Below, one piece after another: positions 10,852 to 22,520 of a DNA stretch of 64,000 bases. Made by a program: the position numbers and the translations under genes. Positions within the stretch are counted from its first letter, which is position 1, and every line of letters begins with the position of its first letter. The stretch covers positions 64,969,715 through 65,033,714 of the forward strand of contig NW_023605083.1 in assembly GCF_014898055.3 (NCBI RefSeq), written 5' to 3'. The DNA is from Talpa occidentalis. Its lineage: Eukaryota > Chordata > Mammalia > Eulipotyphla > Talpidae. The notes beneath the pieces were generated by a model, which was not told where the DNA came from, did no database searches, and was given only the letters and a program-made list of their open reading frames with translations.

Positions 10852-11046
10852 TCAGAACTGGCAGGAGCCCTGCAGGCTGCGTGTGTCCCACAGGAGTGCA
10901 CACAGGTAGAGGCTCATCTTTGAGGTAGAACTGATGCTCTTGGCAGCCTGCACGGCTTGGCTCAGGGCCTTGTTGAGCTCCCTCAGGTCCTCCAGGTACT
11001 CATGCAGGGTAGCAGCATGTAGAAGGGTGTCCGTCCCAGCATGGAT
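10852..11046 (-). pseudogene. AKNA: AKNA-like terminal exon fragment, unit 1
   Basis: On the minus strand an acceptor CTTGCAG (11047-11053) opens a 195-base exon in phase 0. It encodes 64 residues and a stop (10852-10854), ending in LQGSCQF. The middle, LEDLRELNKALSQAVQAA, is helical with coiled-coil character. I recognise it as resembling the C-terminus of AKNA, whose gene in human lies next to the ORM pair in convergent orientation; the match is from memory. No other AKNA exon is evident in the window, so it is best read as a fragment co-duplicated with ORM, not a working gene. An alternative is the end of another coiled-coil protein. Confidence 0.55.
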
Positions 11047-11494
11047 CTGCAAGAATGAAGGAGTTCTTCCTCAAAGTGCTGGAGAGACAGGCTGACAACC
11101 CATGAGACACAGCAGTGCTTCCTCCACTGCCAGAGCTGAGTAGTAGATGCTGACACAGCAGACGGTGCCACCACCTGAGTCCGATGAATGGGCTTCCTGG
11201 ATCCAATTCTCTCCTTCAGGGGCAATCTCATGTAATTACTGGTCCCCTCCCTACACCTACCTTCTATTGATAACCAGCTGGGCCCCAAATTACCCCTTAG
11301 AGTAGAAGCTACAAAAATGCCCTCCTGCCTTAAAAGGCTCCGGGGCAGGGGCTAGAAGACTGATGGCCAGCAGGTGGCAGCACAGGCCCATCAGCTTACA
11401 GGCACTGCCTCAGACACTGAGTATGCTCAGTCCTATCAATGGGTAGCTGGAGGAACTTCAGGGCCTTGTGCCTGAAGTCAAGCAGCATTTGGCG
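11047..11494. other. Intron-like sequence retained only in unit 1
   Basis: About 350 bases of this stretch (roughly 11015-11365) are missing from units 2 and 3, where sequence corresponding to 11014 is joined to AGCAGGTGGCAGCACAGGCC (11369). No exon seen apart from the one at its left edge. Confidence 0.6.
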
Positions 11495-11660
11495 CATCTG
11501 GGTTCCTGGCTACATTCTGTGTACTAAGGGCTTTCCATGCACTGTTCCCTTACTCTTTACCACAACCCATTTCCCAGAGGGAAACACAGGCACAGAGGAG
11601 CACAGTGACCTGGCCAAGGTTACGTGGCTACCACAGGCAGGTCTGTGACACCAAGCCCAG
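11495..11660 (+). repeat. MIR SINE
   Basis: The order ATTCTGTGTACTAAGGGCTT, TCCATGCACTG, CCCAGAGGGAAACACAGGCA and CCAAGGTTACGTGGCTACC follows MIR. Shared at about 35925-36075 and 62655-62805. Confidence 0.7.
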
Positions 11661-12084
11661 AGTTTTCCCCTCTTGTATAGCCACTGCTGGAAACAGCAAT
11701 CTGGTAAATTCTGTCCCTAGATCTAAGCCCAGAGGGATATGGACTAACCTCAGAAGAAGTAAATGATCCCGTGGCCAGTGTGGACACTGAGCTTTATCCT
11801 GGGTCACAGAATTCCAGAGTCACCCCCTCTTCCCTCTGCCCCTGAGAGGAGCACAGGTCTCCACCCATGTCAGATACCTGAGCAAGCAGGAGCAGCTCCT
11901 ACCTGCTGGAGAGGAAGGCTCCTAACCACCTGCCTGGACTCAGCTGGGAGGGCAGCCCCCAACCGTGAGTGGGTAGTGCTCCTCAGTGCTGCCCACAGAG
12001 ACTCTGGCCTGGAAGCCAGACACAGGCTCTGACAGTGCCGCTGAGAGCTGTTATCCAGTGACAGCACTCTCTGCAAAGTCCACA

Positions 12085-12235
12085 TGTGTCTCACCTGGTT
12101 CTGCCATGTGCCTCATTTAATTCTCACAACTGGGCTGGTGAAGACTGTTGCCCCACCTAACACATGGGGAAACTGAGACTCAGCAGGATTTGTACCCAGG
12201 CCACAGCGCTAAAGGTTGGCAGACAGGAGTCCAAA
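12085..12235 (+). repeat. MIR SINE
   Basis: CATGTGCCTCATTTAATTCT, CACAACTGGGCT, ATGGGGAAACTGAGACTCAG and CCAGGCCACAGCG match MIR. Shared at about 36520-36680 and 63260-63415. Confidence 0.75.
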
Positions 12236-14302
12236 ACAGCTCTATCACCCAAGCCCCTCTGCCTCGATGGAGGTCTCTGTTCTCTCTGCATGATGTCACA
12301 GCCAAATCCATGTAAAAAATTGCTCCTCAAAACTATCAACTATCAAAACCAAGGAAAGTTTGAGAAGCTGGCACAGCCCAGGGGAGGCTGAGGGGATATG
12401 CCCACTAAACTCTCAGGGGTCCTGGATGGGATCCTGGAACAGAAAAGGGACTTCAAGTAAGAACCATAGAAACTTGAATGCACCATGGACCTGGTTAATG
12501 ATGACACAGTGATCGTGGTTTACTTACCACAAATACACCATAATAATGTCTGATGTTAAAAGTGGGGGAAAATAATCGCATGTATGCACACAGTGGGGAT
12601 ACACAGGAACTCTGTACTGTCTTCCTAATTTCACTATAAATCTAAAAGTATTCTTTACAAAAAGCCCATTAAAATACGAGTATATATTATTAGGTTGCCG
12701 AGATACCCACAAAGAAATGGATGATGGTTAGGGATCTAGATCTGCTGAGGCTGACCTCCCAGAGGACAGGGCCCTGCCCAACTCCTTCACAGCTAAGCTG
12801 AGCACTCTCCCTGACACACAGAACATTCAGGGTTTGTTGAGCGACTACTCGAGTGTCAGGTTTGAACTGCTCATTATGCACAAGGGAGAAACATGGGAGT
12901 ACACGGCGCCTGGGTTCTCAGTTGCCTGACACGGCCTGAATGCTAAGTATCAAGCAATTAAGATGGAGTGCCTGGGAGGGACAGAATGAATGTTCTTACA
13001 TGGTGGCTGATGGGTAGGGCATGAGGAGAGTAGGCAAAGTCAGAGGGGCGGTGTCGAGGGTGCAGCTGCCAGTTACCGCAGTCCAGGCGCTGGCCGGGCT
13101 GGTGACCCCACCTTCTTGTTTCTCTGTTCGGGGGCTAGATGTTGAAGATTTTTTTTCTCATGGTGGTCTTCTCTGTCCCTGCCAGGGAGGGACACCAGGG
13201 TGACCACAAGGGAAGATGCAGCAAAGAATAGGAGCCCCCCACCCCCGCCGTACCTCCCTGTTACAGCTGGACATGCCGGCCATGTGGGGAGGGTCTTTCT
13301 TTAAGAAACTGTCCAGTTAGCTCTGTTCAGGCTGATTTGACCTGCCCAGGCCTCGAACTCTGCATTCCAGAGAGCTGGGGGAAGAACCAAGTCTGTCCCT
13401 CCCGGAGGTGTCTGAGTCCGGGCTGGCTACCTCTAAGGGGGACCCAAGTAGACCACACAGGCAACATCCCAAGGTATCAGTGAGAGTTGGTGCCAGGAGG
13501 TTCCTGGGGCAGCACCACCCGGAAGAGGAGAGGGAGATGTCAGAAGAGAACTGTCTAAATCTCTGCAGCCCTCTGAGCAGGAAAACTTGAGGCTCCAGGA
13601 AGTTGAGGGATTTCCTGGGTCTCGGAGCTGGGGAGCTGCCGCCCTCAGGCTGTGGCCATTGCTCCACAGGGAGACAAGCCCCTTCCCCAGGTGGGAGTGG
13701 CCCCCATGCCCCTGCCCTGGGCACCAGGAGTTCCTCAGAGCCTAGGGGAGCAGGAGGAGGGTCGACATCCTTCTTGTCTTCCTGCACAAATCCTCAGCAC
13801 CACATCTGGGTGAGTTCCAGGCGGATCTGCTGCTTCAGGCCTCAGCTTGGACACCACTTCCTCTGGAAACCTCCTATCTCACCCTCCCTCACCCTCAGCT
13901 GAATTAGGTGCTGCCAGTCCTGCTCTGTGCTTCTGTCTCAGCTGGGCCACTCTGCCTTGTCACTGTAGCTGAGAGGTCCTTTGGGACAGGCCCAGTATGG
14001 GGAAGGGCTGGCTGCCTGGATAGATGGATGTTGGGACTCAAGGCAAGACAGAATGACACAGTGGTCAGGAGACAGGGCTCTGGAGCAAAGACCTCAGATC
14101 CAGTCCTGGCTCTGTCACTTTATGCCCCTTAGGCATAAAATAGGCAAAACAGTAAAATGGGTAAAAGCTACTTCAAAGTTGTGCAGACTGATGTCTGTAA
14201 AACCCTTCGCATGATGCTCTGTATACAGTAAGGGATTAATAAATGATGGTTCTTCATCACTACTTCAAATGGCCTCAGATCACCTCTAATCGTTCAATTA
14301 AT
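12236..14302. other. Non-coding AKNA-side flank, unit 1
   Basis: Collinear with about 36681-38740 of unit 2, and its start with the end of unit 3. Longer frames on the minus strand (such as 13317-13787) are interrupted or shifted in unit 2, so I do not call them coding. It is probably former intron sequence of the AKNA-like gene. Confidence 0.55.
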
Positions 14303-14316
14303 TGTGGCGCCTCGGG

Positions 14317-17300
14317 AAAATATATAGCAATAGAGGCTCAAATCAAGATACGAGAAAGAACGCAAACAACCTAATCTCAAAGCTCGAAGAACTAGAAAAA
14401 GAACAACAAAAAAACCCCAAAGCCAACAGAAGAAACAATAAAAATGAAAGCCGAAATAAATGAAATGAAACTAAAAAATAATACAAAAGATCAATGAAAC
14501 CAAAAGCTGGTTCTTCGAAAAAATGAATAAAATAGACAAAACCCCAGCCAGGCTCAAAGGAAAAATGGGAGAAACCACAAATAAATAGGATCACAAATGA
14601 AAGAGGAAATCACAACACACACAGCAGAAATCAAAAGAATAATCAGAAATTACTATGAACAGCTATATGCAAACAAGTTCAACAATCTAAAGAGATGGAC
14701 AAATGCCTACAACTCTACGATACCCAAAGCTAGATAAAGAAGAAATAGAACACCTAAACAGACCAATTACAAGCAGTGAAATTGAAAAGGTAATCAAAAA
14801 CCTCCCCAAAAACAGAAGCCCAAATGAATTCTACCAAACATTCAGAAACGAATTAGTGCCTATCCTTCATAAACTCTTTCAAAAATTGAGAAGGGAGATA
14901 CCAAACACGTTCTATGAAGCCAGCATTACACTAATACCAAACCGAACAAGGACAACACAAAAAAAGAAAACTACAGGCCAATCTCTCTATTGAACACTGA
15001 TGCAAACATCCTCAATAAAATTTTAGCTATCAGAATCCAACAAAGCATCCAAGAGATAATTCACCACGACCAAGTGGGATTTATTCCAGGGATGCAAGGA
15101 TGGTTCAACATCTGAAAATCAAACAATGTTATCCAACACATCAACAAAAAGAAATATAAAAACCATACGTTAATATCAATAGATGCTGAGAAGCTTTTGA
15201 CAAAGTACAACACCCATTCATGATAAAAGCCCTTGACATTCTTGGGATACAAGGAACATACCTCAACATCATAAAGGCCATATATGACAGGCCCATAGCA
15301 AGTATCATTCTCATTGGCAAAAAGCTGAAAGCATTTCCATTAAGATCTGGAACAAGACAAGGATGTCCATTCTCACTACTGCTTTTCAATATAATACTGG
15401 AATTCCTAGCCAGACAAGAGAGACATATAAGGAATCCAAATAGGAAAAGAAGAAGTTAAACTATCACTATTTGCCAATGATATGATCATATACATAGAGA
15501 ACCCCAATAACTCCACAGAAAAACCAATTCAACTAATCAATCAGTTTAGTAAAGTGGCAGGATACAAAATCAACACGCAAAAATCAGTAGCCTTCCTATA
15601 TGAAAACAATAAATCTGAAGAAGAAGAAATGAAAAAAAAATGCTTTTATTATTGAAACAAAAATAAATCAAATTCTTGGGAATAAATCTAACAAAAGAGG
15701 TAAAGGACCTATACAAAGAAAATTATAAAACACTGTTAAAAGAAATAGAAGAAGATACAAAGAAATGGAAAGACATCCCCTGCTCATGGATTGGAAGAAT
15801 TAACATTATTAAAATGACCATCCTACCAACAGCAATATATCCATTCAATGGTCTTCCAATAAAAATTTCAATGACATTCTTCAAAGAAATAGAACAATTA
15901 TTAGTGAAATTCATATGGAATCACCAAAAACCCGAATAGCCAAAGCTCTCCTGAAAAAAAAAAAAAAAAAGAAGGGAATGGAGGCATCACACTCCCAACT
16001 TCAAACTATACTACAAAGCCATAATCATCAAAACTGCATGGTACTGGAACAAGAACAGACACATGGACCAATGAAAGTGAATAGAAAATCCAGAAATAAA
16101 CCCACAGATTTATGGTCAACTAATCTTTGACAAAGGAGCAAAGAATATGCATTGGAGCAAAGAAAGTTTGTTCAATAAATGGTGCTGGGAAAACTGGGTC
16201 ACTACATGCAAAAGAATCTCACACTATGCACTAAAACCAACTCAAAATGGATTAAAGAACTAGACATAAGACCTGAAACCGTAAAATACATAGAAGGAAA
16301 TATAAGCAAAACACTACATAACATGCCCCTCAAAGACATCTTTACAGACACATCACCCAAATCAGTGATAGTGAAGGCAAAGATAAACAGCTGGGACTGA
16401 TTCAGATTAAAAAGCTTCTGCACAGCAAAGGAGACAATAACCAAAACAAAGAGAAACCCCGTTGACTGGGAGAACAATTTTGCACACAACACTAATGATA
16501 AAGGACTGATCACAAAAATCTACAAAGAGCTGATGAGACTCAACAAAAACAAAGAAAATAATCCTGTCAATAAATGGGCAGAAGAGCTAAAAAGAAACTT
16601 CTCCAAAGAGGAAATGCAAATGGCCAACAGGCATATGAAAAAATGTTCAACATCATTTGTAATCAGGGAAATGCAAATCAAAACTACAATGAGACACCAT
16701 CTTACACCAGTGAGAATGGCACATGTTTAAAAAACTACACAAACGTTGGCGAGGTTGTGGAGAAAAAGTAACTCTCCTGCACTGCTGGTGGGAGTGCAAA
16801 CTGGTCCAACCACTATGGAGAGCTGTGTGGAGATTTCTTGACCTACTGAACATAGAGCTTCCATATGATCCAGTAGTTCCACTCCTAGGTATTTACCCAA
16901 ATGACACAGAAACATTAATTCCAAAGGGCACCTGCATCCCTATTTTTAAAGCAGCACTATTACAATAGCTAAGCAATGGAAACAACCCACATGCCCAAAA
17001 ATAGATGACTGGATCAAGAAGATGTGGTCCATATACACCATGGAATAGTACTCAGCAATCAAAAAAGATAAACACATGCAGTTTGCAGCAACCTGGATGG
17101 AGCTGGAAGGGATCATGCTCAGTGAAATAAGCCAGAAAGAAAATGAAAACTACTGGATGGTCTCACTCATAGCAGGAATCTAGAAAACCTAAATAAGAGA
17201 CCAGGAAAAAGACTAATTAACACAAAGTAAAAATCAAAATCAACAAGCAACTATAAACCTAAGACACACTATGGGGGGCGAGGGGGGAAGAGGAAGGACG

Positions 17301-17424
17301 AGGGTCAAAATACGGGGGGGTACAATTGTATGGGGAATATACCCAAAATGACAATGCATACATTGTCATTGTGCAAAAATGAAAAATTATGTAAGAATTG
17401 TATAAAATAAAATATTAAAAAAAA
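14317..17424 (+). mobile_element. LINE-1, 5'-truncated (unit 1)
   Basis: 3.1 kb covering ORF2 from late endonuclease to the 3' UTR and A-tail, broken by many frameshifts and stops. Pieces at 15220-15459, 15676-15939 and 16179-16400 are recognisable ORF2. A 14-bp target duplication flanks it: TGTGGCGCCTCGGG (14303-14316) and TGTGGAGCCTCAGG (17425-17438). The same insertion with the same duplication is in unit 2, so it predates the split of units 1 and 2. Confidence 0.92.
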
Positions 17425-17438
17425 TGTGGAGCCTCAGG

Positions 17439-20054
17439 CTCAGAAGTGAAACTGGCCTAAGATCCACAGCGGAACCCACCTAGAACTGGGTGTTCCTATT
17501 CGCAGGCCGCTGTTCTTCCCACGACTCCTCCTTGTTGGTTTGGGGGAAAGGAGAGGCGTGGAGGGAGGATGGAGGGGAGATGAGACATCATCACCACTGC
17601 CAGCCCCCTGCTGCCGGCACCCCTTGTCAGTCTACTTCAGGAGGAGGGCTGAGCCGGGAGGACAGGAGGCAGGTCTACACCACAGCCTGCCTGCCAGGCC
17701 CTCGGCAGCATCTGAGGGACTTTGATGGTCAGGGAGGGCATGAGGCAGTCAGGAAGAAGGGCTTGGGGTGGAGGAATGGGGAGGAGTAAAGGGCTATGTT
17801 AAAGTTGTGACACCGCGATTCTCAGCTGGGTGACCTCAGTGACCTGGGGCGCCTCTGTGACCTGGTCAGTGAGGCTGGGGAAGCCAGGCCAGTTCATTCC
17901 CAGCCAGAGTGGGCAGAAGGTCATGGAGACAGGGCCTGGGCTCCCCAAGCAGCAAATCCCAATGTCTTGTTGTATAACCAAGTGTCAAGAAACCAACAGG
18001 GTGAACTTCGCTGGTCCCGCCAACTCCAGGGAAAAGCCTAGGTCAGCCTGTTTGTTTTGGCCACAATGATTCAGACTGCGGGTAGCTCTAGCCCACAGTC
18101 ACCAGCAGCTTGCTGGGTTCCAGGCCCAGTTCCTGACCAGAGCATGGTCTTGGGTGGGTCCTTCTCTCTCTAGGCCTCAATTTCTCTCTCTGCAAAGAGG
18201 GGTGTTATGTCCTTCCCTGTTTCCCAACCACACACATCGCGATTGCTCCAACATAGTAGGGTAAACCTTCTGAAATATTGTATCCACCTACTTTTTGACC
18301 AAGAAAATCCAGTTTTGTACAGTTCAACCCCCACATAGCACCACTGAAAAGACATTGGCTACAAATTCCTGTGCTCTGATGTGAACTGGGAGTCACATGG
18401 AGTGTGTTGGGTTTTCATCTTGGGCACAACGCAGTGAGTCATGCACAGTTACCCTGGCTCTCCCAAGAAGGGCAACCTGGGTCCAAATTGGTTAGGTACA
18501 TCACCCAAGATCACAAAGCAGGACTTGAACAAATCATTGGGGTTATTTCCTCAGCTTAGACATGGTATCTCATTAGGACCATTGTATTCTCCATGGTTGT
18601 TCATGGGGTAGGTCACCAGCTAGTCCTCAGACACAGGACTCTACGCTGGATGTGATGAAGAGAGATGAAAAGTGGCTTTTTCACTTGGTTGTGAATAGGT
18701 GTGTTTCCCTGATGGCCTAACCTCACCTGTGTGTGACTATTCACAAGATCACCTTACATCTTTAAGCCATTGGTTTCCTCATCTGTCGACTGGGAGAAAT
18801 TCCCTATTTTCTGGATTCTTCCATAGACATAATTTTGTATTTTGAGGTCTTTAGAAGGTGATATCCTGCAAACTGACATGTTGATGATTCAGGATTTTTT
18901 TCTCTCCATCCTTGAGTGTTGCTAAACTGGTGGTGAATGTTAATGTAATAGGTGGACCCTTAGAAGCAAGTCTGTTTCATTTAATACGCATTTTACTGAT
19001 TGAACTGATTTAATCCTCTTTAACAACCCAGTGAACTAGAAGCTATTATTCTTCCTATTTTGCAGGTAGGGAAACTGAGGGACAGAGACGCTAAACGACT
19101 TGCCCAAAGTCACACAGTCAGCAAGTGGTAGAGCCAGGACAATGTTTGAACCACCATCTGACATCCTTCTGGTCAATTTTCTGTCTCTTTCCTGCCAAAC
19201 TTCTCTTGATATTGTCAGGGTCAATGGAGATTTGGGCTGGGGGTGGGTGGCTACCCAGAATCTCAATCCACAGAATTAGGAATATATCCCTGAAATGTAA
19301 GAAAATAGAAGATAATTGTCAGGGTAGTGCTGAACACACTTGGAGGCACAACTTGTATTACCTCTTTGCAGGGAGAGGAAGACCCCAGAGGCAGCCAGAA
19401 GGACAGTGAGAATGAGGACTTTGGAGGAACAGTGAGGACAACCTCAGCCAGTGGATGGCGCTCATAGCCACTTTGATGATACAAAGGGTGGCTTTCTAGA
19501 CTCCATACCACTCATGTTTACTCTATAGCAGAAGGTGGAGCTTTTAAAATTCCACCCCAAGGGCAGGCTGATGGGGAAAAGGGCAGACCTAAGGCTTTTG
19601 ACTATTAAACTGCTGGGGCTTTGGGCAGTTGAACCATTGGGGAAGAGGGGTGTCTGAGAGAAGCTGCCGGCTTGCCACTTATGGTGTTGGCTTGGCCCTT
19701 GGACTCTGCTCAGACGATGCTAACTGGGGTCTGACTCTCAGCATCTGGCCACATGCCAGCCTGTGAATTCTCTCCCTCCCTCCCTCCTTTTTCTCACTGT
19801 GTAAATAAATCCTGTTGTTGTTGTTTCACACTGTGTCTACTTTGGGCTTGTATCTGCAGTTATACACTGGCATTCAGCTGTGGGGTGAGGAAGCACCAAC
19901 CAGGTCACGCCCCTGCCCCGTTGTGGTCAGTGTCAGGAGGACTGCCTCTGCGAAGAGGCTCTGCGCTTACCACTGCAAGTGCAGCCTTCCTTTTTCCCAA
20001 TACTCTGGCCACCGAAGTGGGGGTTTTCTCCTGCACCAAATGATCCTGTGACTT
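17439..20054. other. Non-coding spacer, unit 1
   Basis: Collinear with unit 2 at 41002-43153 plus 49532-49990. A frame at 17490-17789 is partly kept in unit 2 (41101-41349), but the N-terminal half is shifted. I see no splice sites or family match that would make it a gene. A MIR lies at 18975-19145. The segment from about 19560 to 19880, with TAAATAAATCC near 19802, may be an old LTR end. Confidence 0.5.
18975..19145 (+). repeat. MIR SINE
   Basis: TTTAACAACCCAGTGAACTA, AGGTAGGGAAACTGAGGGAC and CACACAGTCAGCAAGTGGTA match the MIR consensus. Shared at 42536-42710. Confidence 0.8.
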
Positions 20055-21150
20055 CAGAGGACACCTCATGTCCTCAATTCAATTCTGTTCTGACAGTAAC
20101 TGGAGGCAACACCAGATCGCACGAAGGGAGGGCTCAGTTCCACAAGATCAGTATGAAGTCCAGTTGTCACTTGTGCTTCTGACTGACTGGCCCAATCCTT
20201 CAGGCTTTATCATTTGTGAGAGCAACTGAAAGAACTCAGGAAAGCTGTTTTCTTACTAGATCAACAGTTTATTATAAAACAGTGCAGTCCAGGAACAGTC
20301 AAATGGCATTGGGGGTGGGGGTGGGGGTGGTAAAAGGGCAAGGTATGTGGGAAGGGCTGTGGAGGCTCCAGGGCCTGTAGGTGTATCCCTCTCCACTCAC
20401 CTCTACGTGGTCCCCAACCTGGACCCTGGAACTTAGGAATTTTATGGAGGCGTCATTACGTAGCCTGGTTGGTTAAACCATTGGCTGTCGATGATTCAAT
20501 CAACCTCCAGTCCCTCTCCCCTCCCCATGTTGTAGAGCAACCCCGATACAAAACGGGGTGCCTGACTGTGGGTCCTCACCCGTGCGCTTAAAAGGACTTA
20601 TTAACGCTCTACTGTAGGCACACGCGAAAGGTTAATAAAAGGTTTATTTACAAGGGAAGGGGAAATGAGGGAATGTACAGCTCAGGGAGAAAAGTGGGAG
20701 ACAAAGTTTTAAATGAGTCGTACCCGATCCGCCGATCAGGAATCCCAAATGGCGCTCTGAGAGCTGGCCGCAAGCCAGGAGCCATAAAGCCAGGAGGCGA
20801 GCGACAGCGAGCCCCCCAAGTCCCACGTGTTTGGTTTTTATATCCAACCTGGCTGCCCAACTCCACCCTCAGGTCCCAGCCACCTTCCCTTTGGTGGTGA
20901 TGGGATTTGTCTTTCCCAATGTCTTGATGGCTTTAGTCTGGAGTGGGGGTGGGGTCCACAAAGCCTGCATGGGATTAGCTCAGGACATCATTTCTCCCTA
21001 ACACCCAGAGGTCTGGAGGTGAGACTGAAAGTTGCAACCCTGTAATCACTGGGTGGGTTCCCCTGGTAACCAGTTCCCAACCTGAGGCTGCCCCAAAGCA
21101 CTGGCCTCCTCCATGGCCAACAATCACCTCATTACTGATACGTGATTTCA
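20055..21150 (-). mobile_element. MaLR-like LTR relic, interrupted by LTR B (unit 1)
   Basis: CAGTTTATTATAAAACAGTG, GGCGTCATTACGTAGCC, TGGTTAAACCATTGGCTGTC and, after the inserted LTR, GACTGAAAGTTGCAACCC with CCTGGTAACCAGTTCCC resemble an old mammalian MaLR/ERVL-type LTR in reverse. The family name is from memory and tentative. It is uninterrupted in unit 2 at about 50000-50610. Confidence 0.5.
20528..21003 (+). mobile_element. Solo LTR, family B, with 4-bp target duplication
   Basis: 476 bases from TGTTGTAGAG to CCCTAACA, with TTAATAAAAGG as poly(A) signal. Flanked by CCCA (20524-20527 and 21004-21007). Unit 2 has the empty site with a single CCCA-like copy at about 50465. No internal genes remain. 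Confidence 0.9.
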
Positions 21151-21225
21151 GGTTTCCAGGCCTAGTCTCCCAGCCAGGAACGGATCCCAGGCTGCAGTGG
21201 AAGCGCTGAGTCCCAGGCATTCGAC

Positions 21226-22412
21226 TGCAACAGGGTGGTCCCCAGGAAAGGGGGAGGTTCCCTGCCCCACCCAAGGGAGGGTGTTGCTGAGCAGGAAGAG
21301 GAGAAGCTGCAGAAGAGACTGAGGAAGGAAGCAGGATGGAGCCAGGAGACCTGGAGGAGGCACATGGAGCCTAGAGACACGTGAAGAAACTGCGCTTGTC
21401 TTTTGGTCGTGGACTGGGTGACACAGATGTGGGTGAGACCCTTGGGGAGGTGACAATGGCAGCTTTTATCTTGATGTTGATTTTGCTCTTTTCCATCTGT
21501 TATAGGACAGGGAGAGGGGCAGCCCAAACCCCGCAAACCTGCCTATTCTACATGGGTTCTGCCATCCACCGCATCAACACAAAACATAGGAGACTTTAAT
21601 GGGAAGGATCTTTAATAAAACTAGGAAACAATACAGGTAAGGCAAAGAGTCTAGTTTCTAAATGAAGCATCCAGAGTTACCCGTCCCCTCGTGGGTAAAA
21701 GTCCATCCAAATGGGATTGGACCAGAACAAGGCCCCAAAGCCTGCCACAAGTCTAAAGCATCTTCCAGTGGGGACCCACAGAAAAGGGTCACAAACAACT
21801 GGACAAGCCCGGAAGGAAAAGAGCAAAATCAACATCAAGATAAAAGCTGCCATTGTCACCTCCCCACGGGTCTCACCCACATCTGTGTCACCTAGTCCAC
21901 GACCAAAAGACAAGCGCAGTTTCTTCACGTGTCTCTAGGCTCCATGCGCCTCCTCCAGGTCTCCTTGCTCCATCCTGCTTCCCTCCTTCCTCAGTCTTTT
22001 CTGCAGCTTCTCCTCTTCCTGCTCAGCTCCACCCTCCCTTGGGTGGGGCAGGGAACCTGGAACTTCCCCCTTTCCTGGGGACCACCCTGTTACACTTCCG
22101 GGCTTGTCTGGTTGTTTGTGACCCTTTTCTGTGGGTCCCCACTGGAAGATGCTTTAGACTTGTGGCAGGCTTTGGGGCCTTGCTCTGGGCCAATCCCATT
22201 TGGATGGACTTTTACCCACGAGGGGACGGGTAACTTTGGGTGCTTCATTTAGAAACTAGATTCTTTGCCTTACCTGTATTGTTTCCTAGTTTTATTAAAG
22301 TTCCTTTTCATTAAAGTCTCCTGTGTTTTGGGTTGATGCGGCGGATGGCAGAACCCATTTAGAATAGGCAGGTTTGCGGGGCTTGGGCTGCCCCTCTCCC
22401 CGTCCTATAACA
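21226..22412 (+). mobile_element. Inverted-repeat LTR element, 4-bp target duplication CGAC
   Basis: A 1187-base insert bounded by TG...CA and CGAC duplications (21222-21225 and 22413-22416); the empty site is at about 50683 in unit 2. Its interior has the order A, L', A', L. A (21226-21497) is the inverse of A' (21815-22087). L' (21498-21814) is the inverse of L (22088-22412), a 325-base LTR with TGTTA...TAACA ends. No coding region. It looks like the product of self-integration or another intramolecular rearrangement of an LTR element. Confidence 0.85.
22088..22412 (+). repeat. LTR L of the inverted-repeat element
   Basis: Runs from TGTTACACTTCCGGG to CCGTCCTATAACA, with TTTTATTAAAG as likely poly(A) region. 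The inverse copy L' is at 21498-21814 and lacks only the last few bases. The two copies are nearly identical, which suggests youth. Confidence 0.8.
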
Positions 22413-22520
22413 CGACCACTGCTGGTTGGTGTCTCACAAAGCCGCAGTAGGAACTTGGAAGACACTCAGGCAAGCAAGTGAAAAGAGGCTGATTTGTTTA
22501 GAGGAAAAAAAAGTTTATAT

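Noticed and set aside
13317..13787. 156-residue minus-strand frame that might be an AKNA exon
   Set aside because: The matching region in unit 2 (37918-38229) is shorter and shifted, the composition is that of GC-rich non-coding DNA, and no splice borders fit.
17490..17789. 99-residue frame, partly kept in unit 2 (41101-41349)
   Set aside because: The similarity is expected from DNA duplication alone; the N-terminal half is shifted between copies, there are no convincing splice sites or start context, and I recognise no family.
19780..19830. Possible gene 3' end with TAAATAAATCC
   Set aside because: No upstream exons; the context looks more like an old LTR end, so the AATAAA alone does not support a gene.
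20300..20335. GGGGGTGGGGGTGGGGGTGG repeat as a regulatory element
   Set aside because: A short simple repeat inside an LTR relic, replaced by a different G-rich sequence in unit 2 (about 50255); best explained as slippage.
21853..22233. 126-residue frame in the inverted-repeat LTR element
   Set aside because: It crosses the A'/L junction of a non-coding LTR structure and has no retroviral motif.
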